Shown: positions 57,707 through 64,000 of the stretch, in pieces
How the letters are laid out: each line of letters opens with the position of its first letter
Numbering within the stretch: position 1 is the first letter of the stretch
Assembly: GCF_037042905.1 (NCBI RefSeq)
Contig: NC_087252.1
Span: 35,791,556 to 35,855,555 of the forward strand
Length of the DNA: 64,000 nucleotides
Reading direction: 5' to 3'
DNA from: Lytechinus pictus
Taxonomy: Eukaryota > Echinodermata > Echinoidea > Temnopleuroida > Toxopneustidae
The notes under the pieces: generated by a model
Told to the model about the DNA's origin: nothing
The model's input: the letters and a program-made list of their open reading frames with translations, nothing else
Database searches by the model: none
Position numbers and translations under genes: made by a program

Positions 57707-58136
57707 AGGACAAGCCCACCCCAACAAAAAAAATGATTTGAATAAAAAGAGAAAAATTAAACAAACACAGCACTGAAAATTTCATCAAAATCGGATGTAA
57801 AATAAGAAAGTTATGATATGTTAAAGTTTCGCTCAATTGCACAAAACAGTTATATGTACAACTCAGTGACATGCAAATGAGACGGTCAATGATGTCCGTC
57901 AGTCACTATTTCTTTGGTTAGTTAGTCGGTCCCTATGGTCAAATCTATAAAAAATGAAATATTGTATAATTCAAACAATAAAAAAACAAAAGAAATAGTG
58001 AGTGGTGGACATCATCGACTGACTCATTGCATGTCACTGAGTTGTGCATATCACTGTTTTGTGAAAATTAAGCGAAAGTTTATAAAGCCATAACTTTCTT
58101 TATTTTACATCCGATTTTGATGAAATTTTCAGTGCT
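57707..58136. mobile_element. TTAA-type foldback MITE, right end lost
   Basis: Starts AGGACAAGCCCACCCC after TTAA (57703-57706). Long inner arms are complementary (cactgaaaatttcatcaaaa near 57771 with its complement near 58115; cactcagtgacatgcaa-like words near 57860 and 58035). The expected right terminus and TTAA are missing where the palindromic array begins. Confidence 0.7.
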
Positions 58137-58140
58137 ACGC

Positions 58141-58990
58141 TTATGGCGCGCCATCTGTTTCATAAAGGCGATAAACTCAGTTTATCGCCGAAAAACCTAG
58201 TTTATCAATCGAAAAACCTAGTTTTTCAATTGAAAAACTAAGTTTTTCGCCGATAAACTTAGTTTTTCGCCGATAAACTAAGTTTATCACTTGAAAAACT
58301 AAGTTTATCAAGAAAAACTAAGTTTATCGCCGAAAAACTTAGTTTTTCAATTGAAAAACTAGGTTTTTTTGATAAACCTAGTTTATCAATTGAAAAACTA
58401 AGTTTATCGGCGAAAAACTAAGTTTTTCACCGATAAACTAAGTTTTTCAATGAAAAACTAAGTTTTTCAATGAAAAACTAGGTTTTTCAAGTGAAAAGCA
58501 GAGTTTCTTGAAAAACTTAGTTTTTCGACTGATAAACTGAGTTTTTCTAGATAAACTGAGTTTTTCAAGTGATAAACTTAGTTTATCGGCGAAAAACTAG
58601 GTTTTTCAAGTGATAAACTTAGTTTTTCAATTCTGATAAACTAAGTTTTTCGAATCTGATAAACTGAGTTTTTCTAAGAACGCCATTTGTCCCATAAAGG
58701 CGATAAACTAGGTTTTTCAAGTGATAAACTGAGTTTTTCTAAGAACGCCATTTGTCCCATAAAGGCGATAAACTAGGTTTTTCGCCGATAAACTAGGTTT
58801 TTCAATTTCGATAAACTAAGTTTTTCAATTCGAAAAACTCAGTTTATCGAAATCGAAAAACTAAGTTTATCGAATCGAAAAACCTAGTTTATCGCCGATA
58901 AACTTAGTTTTTCGCCGATAAACTAGGTTTTTCGATTTCGATAAACTAAGTTTTTCGAATTGAAAAACCTAGTTTATCGAAATTGAAAAA
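58141..58990. repeat. Palindromic minisatellite upstream of a gene 5' end
   Basis: About 40 modules of roughly 20 bases have the form GA(T/A)AAAC-centre-GTTT(T/A)TC. Two alternative half-sites (gataaac and gaaaaac), centres such as taag, ttag, ctag, tagg, tgag and tcag, and short spacers (gccg, aattg, aatcg, aagtg) appear in many combinations. A longer unit with cgccatttgtcccataaagg occurs at about 58680 and 58745. The array ends at the CpG-rich start of the gene at 59 kb. Confidence 0.9.
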
Positions 58991-58999
58991 CTCAGTTTA

Positions 59000-59182
59000 T
59001 CGAATTTGTGAGCGGGCGCGCGCACTTACTGCATGCATTTACATGCACGGCAAACAAAGCTGCCATTGCGATTATTACAAGAAACACAGTATTTTACCAC
59101 TTTTACCACGTCTGAAGTTAGTTTTGGACGTCAAATTCATCAACGCCAACTGTACTGCTGGATAACTGAAACTAAAGCCAAG
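59000..59182 (+). other. Non-coding first exon of an unidentified plus-strand gene
   Basis: Starts in a CpG-rich stretch (gagcgggcgcgcgcac) right after the palindromic array and ends actaaagccaag before a perfect donor GTAAGT. No frame from it continues as a good protein, so it is taken as 5' UTR. The true start of transcription is not visible. Confidence 0.5.
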
Positions 59183-59700
59183 GTAAGTTCCAATTATATA
59201 TTTTTTTATAATACAACGGCAGCCATGGTTGTCGGCTTTCATGGTGTTAGTTACTGTTAACAAACCTGACACCCCAACCTGAGCAGCGGATACCGCTGAT
59301 CCCTGCCCCGAATATCGGGGGAGAACAACGGAGAAGATGATGGTTCGATGCTTTCCGTGCCGCTTGGTTGCTAACCCAGAGAGCCCACACCCGCGAAGCT
59401 GCCCGGCCGCGGTGTGGATTCTCCCTGCTGCCTGGGTACGATTACGATTCTGCTGCTTTGAGTATGATATTGATAGCTAAGTAAGAAGAACTTTTGTCCA
59501 TGGTGACTCGATGCTAATGTTGTAACTTAGGCATGAGCGCGAGTGCCTGTTAAGTGTTACCATTGAGGTTATCCAGCACAGCAAGAAGAAAAAAGCACGG
59601 AAGATGTATTTCATTTTCAACACTGAAAGTATAATTGATCATACCCAGGCCCGGGAGCGGCGGCATGCTTCGCGGGCCGGCGCCCAGGAGCTCACCGTGT
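59183..59700. other. GC-rich first-intron segment
   Basis: 59270-59460 and 59645-59700 are GC-rich (ccgcgaagctgcccggccgc, cccgggagcggcggc). A 47-codon frame from 59338 (MMVRCFPCRL) has no recognised motif. It may be part of a CpG island. Confidence 0.4.
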
Positions 59701-60172
59701 ATTTACCCATACTCACAGGACAAGGGTAGATTATGTTCACTATAGTCTATATCTATTAATCTAGCAAGATAAATTGTGAAAACAGAAATTACCACGATGG
59801 ATGAAGGTCTATCGAGTGGTACATGATGTAGTATCCTGACATCGAGGCACGGACTGGAAGTTGGAACCTCAAAAAAACGAGAAGTTCTCCCAGTCCCAGG
59901 TCAGATCGAGCTCACCGTGTATTTACCCATACTCACGGGACAGAATACCTCGTGATACATCTCCTAATTTTTTTCAAAATTCATAACAAAATGGCTGATC
60001 GAGACTGGGGTAGCAGGAGATAACTTTTCGTTTTTTTGAGATTCCAGTCTGTACCTCGATGTCAGGATACTGCCACACGATTGACCTTCATCCATATAAT
60101 CATGGTAAGTGCATAATTTCTGTTTTCACAATTTTCTTTCCAAGTTATTGAGACCACAATCTACCCTAGTCC
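59690..60172. mobile_element. Foldback element with repeated edge word
   Basis: The arms 59708-59895 and 60004-60172 are complementary (ggacaagggtagatt and aatctaccctagtccc outside; cctgacatcgaggcacgg and its relative inside). The word gagctcaccgtgtatttacc occurs at about 59689 and 59908. No coding frame is seen. Confidence 0.65.
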
Positions 60173-60539
60173 CATGTCTATGTTTAAATGCACTTTGGAC
60201 TCCTGGGCTCTGGCCTGCTTCAGGCCAGCAGGCATGTGCAGCAGGCATGATTTTAGCTGTTTCGCTGTAGTTTTTCAGGCAAATTACACCATTATGTTTC
60301 ATTCCTGACTTTCTGAGTCATGGTACTTTCCACCAAGAAAGTGAGTAAAGTATGAGATAAATAGGATCTATATATATGTAACATACAAATGTGAAAATTT
60401 GGAACGGAAAGTGCACAAGTCAAATGAAAGTTTTAACGCATGTATTAAGAGCCCATTACAAGCGGCTAGGTTCAATGCTTGTATTTTCTGGTAGCCACTT
60501 TTGATGACAACAAAGGGCGATGAAATGTCCAGCTCCTAC

Positions 60540-61634
60540 GTCACTCTCAATGGGACGGTTCGCCGATGAATATTCATTGGATTATGTGCATGGGTGTGTG
60601 TGTGTGTGTGTATACTATACCGAGTGTAAATAACGAGAGTTTTCAAATGGTGAGTGTGTATAAAACAACGTAGGGATAGGAGTTTATTTAACAGAGAATG
60701 AGTAGTATAGTGCAGAAAATAAAAGCGTACAATGAAGTTTTACAGAAGAGGAAATAATATAAATATATGGAGGACAGTGCAAGATGAGGTAAGGCAAGTA
60801 CAGTGATGTTGTTTTTTCAAAAGTATTAGTAGAGGAAATAATACAAATATATTATTGAGGACAATGTAAGATGAGATAAGGCAAACTTGTGTGCAGTGAG
60901 GGTTTTTTCAAGAGGAGATAATACAAATATGGAGGACAATGTAAGATGAGATGATCAAGGGCTCAAGGCAAGTGTACAGTGAGAGCTCATCTTACATTGT
61001 CCTCTACAGTCTACATCATCATTATACATTATTTGATAAAACCTCAATGTACATGTGCCTCATCTTACATTGTCCTCTACATATTTTTTTATTATCTCCT
61101 CTTTTGAAAAAACCTCACTGTACACTTACCACAGCTCATCTTACATTGTCCTCTTTTTATCTTATCCTTATACATTCTTTGTTAAAACCTCACTGTACAC
61201 TTAATTGCCTCATCTCATCTTACATTGTCCTCTAGATATATATTTGTATTATCTCCTCCTTTGAAAAAAAAACCTCATTGCAGACTTGCCTCATCTCATG
61301 TTACATTGTCCTCTATAATATATTTTTTCCACATGATTTCCTCTAATACTAATACTTTTGAGAAAAAAAATCACTGTACTTGCCTCACCTCATCTTGCAT
61401 TGTCTTCCATATGTATTTATATTATTTCCTCCTCTGTAAAACTTCATTGTACACTTTAATTTTCTGCACTATGCTACTCATTCTCTGTAAAATAAACTCC
61501 TACGTTGTGTTATACACACACACACACCATTTGAAAACTTTCTTTGTTTTTTACACTCGGTATTGTACACACACACGTGCACACGACCACAATCTAATGA
61601 ATATTCATCGGCGAACCGTCCCATTGAGAGTGAC
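60540..61634. mobile_element. ~1.1-kb foldback with internal ~100-bp tandem units
   Basis: The outer ends are GTCACTCTCAATGGGACGG and its exact complement, and the complement continues through cgccgatgaatattcatt. Both arms hold (GT)n or (CA)n runs, then repeated units with ggaggacaatgtaagatgag, cagtgaggttttttcaag and aggagataatacaaata. The arms meet near 60975. Long frames on the plus strand across the right arm are by-products of its composition. Confidence 0.8.
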
Positions 61635-61814
61635 TATTTGAATTAGTTGATATTTTTGATAGCAGATATTGTTTTAACCAAAAGTAAGGTTTTGTGAGAG
61701 AAAAGGATTTCCAAAATAAGGAAAAACAATTATTTCAGAAAAAGGATAAATTATGCACCTACAATGTAGCATTAGAATGTTTTGTTTTTATATGTGGAAA
61801 CTGCACAGATAGTG

Positions 61815-61998
61815 TGTGTGTGTGTGTATTTGAGTTTTTGTCAGACGTGTATCAATCAGATATGATTATTTACGTCTGGGACCGACCTTTAACGTCACCA
61901 TCCGAAAGACGTGACCAGGATTCGAACCTCGAACTTCTGCATCAAATTGTAACTTCCCCACGTATCTTGGATTACAGGCGCACGCCACAACGCCCAGT
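61815..61998 (-). mobile_element. tRNA/7SL-like-headed SINE, second copy
   Basis: Relative of 11825-12004: on the minus strand ctgggcgttgtggcgtgc, A-box-like tggcgtgcgcc (61977-61987), B box ggttcgaatcc (61918-61928), core cggatggtgacgttaaagg, and a (CA)n end. Compared with the first copy it has a short duplication before the B box. No clear target duplication is seen. Confidence 0.8.
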
Positions 61999-62296
61999 TG
62001 AAATGCAAACATTAGTCTTCTTTCAGACGTTTAGATTTGTCTTTGGCAGAGTTAAATGCAACAAATATGCATCATTTTTTAACTGCTGCAGACACCTGTT
62101 CAGACATAGAAGATTATTTTTACCAACAATATTCAATTTATTTGTCAAGTCCATTTAATTCAGACTGTAGAGTCAAATATGCATTACATGTAGGTTCATG
62201 ATGATATAGAAAGTTATGTAAACTACAATTTCAGTGATATATTTATGGTCATGAAACTGAGGATGTTTTTTCCCTCTTTTTCTTTTAACCTCCTAG

Positions 62297-62426
62297 ATTG
62301 AATAAACACAGTTACATTGGTTCTTCGGAGGCCAGCTCAGTTGATTGTTGTACTTATACAATCCCAAGAGGAATTTGCCATCCGTAATAGTTCCTTTTCG
62401 TCAACAAGCCACCTGACTTAACAAAG
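62297..62426 (+). other. Non-coding second exon of the plus-strand gene
   Basis: A 130-base exon between a good acceptor (ttttaacctcctag) and donor (ACAAAG before GTATGT). All three frames contain stops, so it is 5' UTR. Confidence 0.5.
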
Positions 62427-62684
62427 GTATGTTTTATAGGGGCATATGGGTCATATCTGCAAATTGTGCAAGGCTACAAAAAATACACAAAATGCACAGG
62501 GGTGAACAATTCTCAGTATTGACGTTATCATGATGAAGTTTACAGTTTTGTAGGAAATTGTCTTCATTGTTTATTTTTGTTCGTATACATAATTACAAAT
62601 TTTTAGTGTTTTCTAAGTTTGTAGGAGCAGGATGGGGATGCACAACTGACATAGAATGTAATCATGATTATAATCAAAATTGAA

Positions 62685-62800
62685 ACACTTAGTTTCTCAA
62701 TATGAAAGAATATGTCATTGAAAAAAGAAATGTATTCTACTAAAATTGAAAAACTTAACTTGCCTTATCAAAATCTAAAAACTTGCTTTTCGATATAAAA
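62685..62800. repeat. Decayed relatives of the palindromic minisatellite
   Basis: Words attgaaacacttagtttctc, attgaaaaacttaac and aaaaacttgcttttcgat follow the same half-site pattern as 58141-58990, in the intron before the coding exon. Confidence 0.5.
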
Positions 62801-62837
62801 AACACGTCTCTCATTTGTTTACTTGTTACTGTCGCAG

Positions 62838-63026
62838 CTTTAATGAAACTTCCATTTAAAAGTTGTAAACAACGGGTCTCCTGGAGGATACAAGCACTTG
62901 GGCTGGTACCAACCTACACCATGGACGAGAAGAGGTTTCATATTCAACAAGATGGATTTTCCATTTCTTTCATTAAAAGAAAGAGTACCAAATTCCAATG
63001 ACTTGGGCAGTCCTTTGATCGATGAG
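62838..63026 (+). CDS. First coding exon of an unidentified plus-strand gene
   Basis: The exon lies between the acceptor ttgttactgtcgcag and the donor GTAATA at 63027. The frame from ATG 62952 (context aagATGg) reads MDFPFLSLKERVPNSNDLG and then SPLIDE, ending in phase 0 at the splice site. An upstream ATG at 62921 in a very good context (accATGg) opens another frame, MDEKRFHIQQDG, that stops at 62999-63001 inside the exon. It would be an overlapping upstream ORF. The protein is not recognised and its remaining exons are outside the window. The choice of start rests on the frame staying open to the donor. Confidence 0.5.
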
Positions 63027-63199
63027 GTAATACAGCTTCATAGATACAATAAATAATTTTTTATGCAGTTCATGCAGGTATATCAAAGTTCAACTCTTAT
63101 TTTTGGTACATGTATTTCCAAATTCTTTAAAAGAAAGAAAGAACAATCGAATTGAATGAAAAATTAAATTTTTTTATATATATATTGTATCGTATCCGA

Positions 63200-63520
63200 A
63201 CATCTACCCCCTGGACATCCACACCCCGGACATCCACCACCCGGACATCCACCCCCCGGACATCCACCCCCTTAGGACATCTACCCCCTAGGACATCTAC
63301 CCCCGGACATTTACCCCCCGGACATCTACCCCCCGGACAATTACCCCCCGGACATTTACCCCCCCGGACATCTACCCCCGGACATTTACCCCCCGGACAT
63401 TTACCCCCCCGGACATTTACCCCCCGGATATCTACCCCCCGGACATCTACCCCCTGGACAATTACCCCCTGGACATTTACCCCCCCCCCCCCAGACATCT
63501 ACCCCCGAGCATCTACTCAC
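63200..63520. repeat. Minisatellite of 'cccccggacatctac' units
   Basis: About 20 units of 14-18 bases with variable C runs. Both strands are open over long stretches only because the repeat lacks stop words. It lies in the intron after the coding exon. Confidence 0.9.
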
Positions 63521-64000
63521 GGATATTTTGGATACGGGGGGTTCCAAAATTACGCATCATTTCATAAATGCATGCAGACCCAAAATTGCACAAAAACGTA
63601 AATTTGTGTACAAATCCAATGCAAATAGAGTTTTTAGCCAAAATTCATAAATGTATAATTTTTCCATTTACTGATTGAAATCAATTAATTCCATCTTATT
63701 TCTGGTCCAAATAAAGTCCCCGACAATTTCCATTGAAAAAACAATAAAAAACATAAAGTCCAAAAACAGAGAAATACATAAGAAATTTTGAAAACAGTTA
63801 AATACATGAAAAAATTAATGTGATTTTGAAATTTTTTGTTAGTACATTTGAACAGATTAATATAAAGTGTCTGTGTACCAAAAATTAGCATTTTAGGGGC
63901 ATTATTTAGTTAATTAAAGCAAAATTCTGATTTCATGCATAAATTAGCATAATTAATTAGCAATGAGATTTTTCACAGAGTTTGATCCTGTAGTTTTGTA
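63521..64000. other. No recognised feature
   Basis: AT-rich to the window end, probably intron of the plus-strand gene. Confidence 0.4.

Noticed and set aside
59686..59730. Short snRNA-like word (tatttacccatactcac)
   Set aside because: It is repeated at 59908 as the edge of a foldback and does not match U1 or other snRNAs over any length.
60951..61641. Two frames of 94 and 138 codons
   Set aside because: They sit on the right arm of a foldback repeat and are built from its tandem units.
61694..62158. 154-codon frame on the plus strand
   Set aside because: It runs antisense through the SINE at 61815-61998 and has no independent support.
63127..63601. Long frames of Pro/Thr or Gly/Val repeats on both strands
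   Set aside because: They arise from the C-run minisatellite, which lacks stop words in several frames.

Overview
This is eukaryotic genomic DNA: AT-rich, intron-bearing and packed with transposon relics. The mix of repeats points to a marine invertebrate deuterostome, most likely an echinoderm of sea-urchin type. That mix includes a DIRS retroelement, CR1/L2-like LINEs, tRNA-type SINEs, TTAA-flanked and hAT-like MITEs, and the 'gctcgcgcttcgcgctcgcat', 'ttggtctaat' and 'taggcctac' word repeats. The species is an inference; nothing in the window fixes it.

Layout. 1-5640: inverted arrays of a ~190-bp monomer, present twice, with a short hAT-like element and a broken LINE endonuclease between the copies. 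5640-7140: a duplicated 'ggtctaat' block. 8247-9832: a broken LINE reverse transcriptase. 10058-20566 (minus strand): the best gene in the window, five consecutive 3' exons of an interferon-induced-44-like (IFI44-like) GTPase. Every exon junction keeps frame, and the protein ends in a basic CaaX box (CEIM). Its introns carry a ~4-kb CAACGTTG-rich element, a 29-bp perfect hairpin, two SINEs and several MITEs. 22270-23935: a minus-strand LINE interrupted by two short elements. 24230-27815: a foldback repeat whose arms are arrays of nuclear-receptor-type AGGTCA sites. 27858-29335: a TIR element holding an AT palindrome array and a CpG-rich core. 35812-41540: a largely intact DIRS-type tyrosine-recombinase retroelement with inverted terminal repeats and an internal complementary region.

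41.6-51.5 kb is a CpG-enriched to AT-rich plus-strand region with weak candidate exons of a small two-helix membrane protein. 51505-54835 is a near full-length minus-strand LINE. 55-58 kb holds MITEs and a 'cttggtctaat' array. 58141-58990 is an unusual palindromic minisatellite directly upstream of the 5' end of a second plus-strand gene. That gene has non-coding exons ending at 59182 and 62426, and a third exon with a coding start at 62952. It runs off the right end and is unidentified.

How parts relate. The host genes are the GTPase, the gene starting near 59 kb and perhaps the membrane protein. Most of the rest is mobile or satellite DNA, much of it nested, so the order of insertion can be read in several places. 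No tRNA, rRNA, CRISPR array or prokaryotic operon was seen. Exon calls rest on splice signals, phase agreement and domain motifs read by eye.
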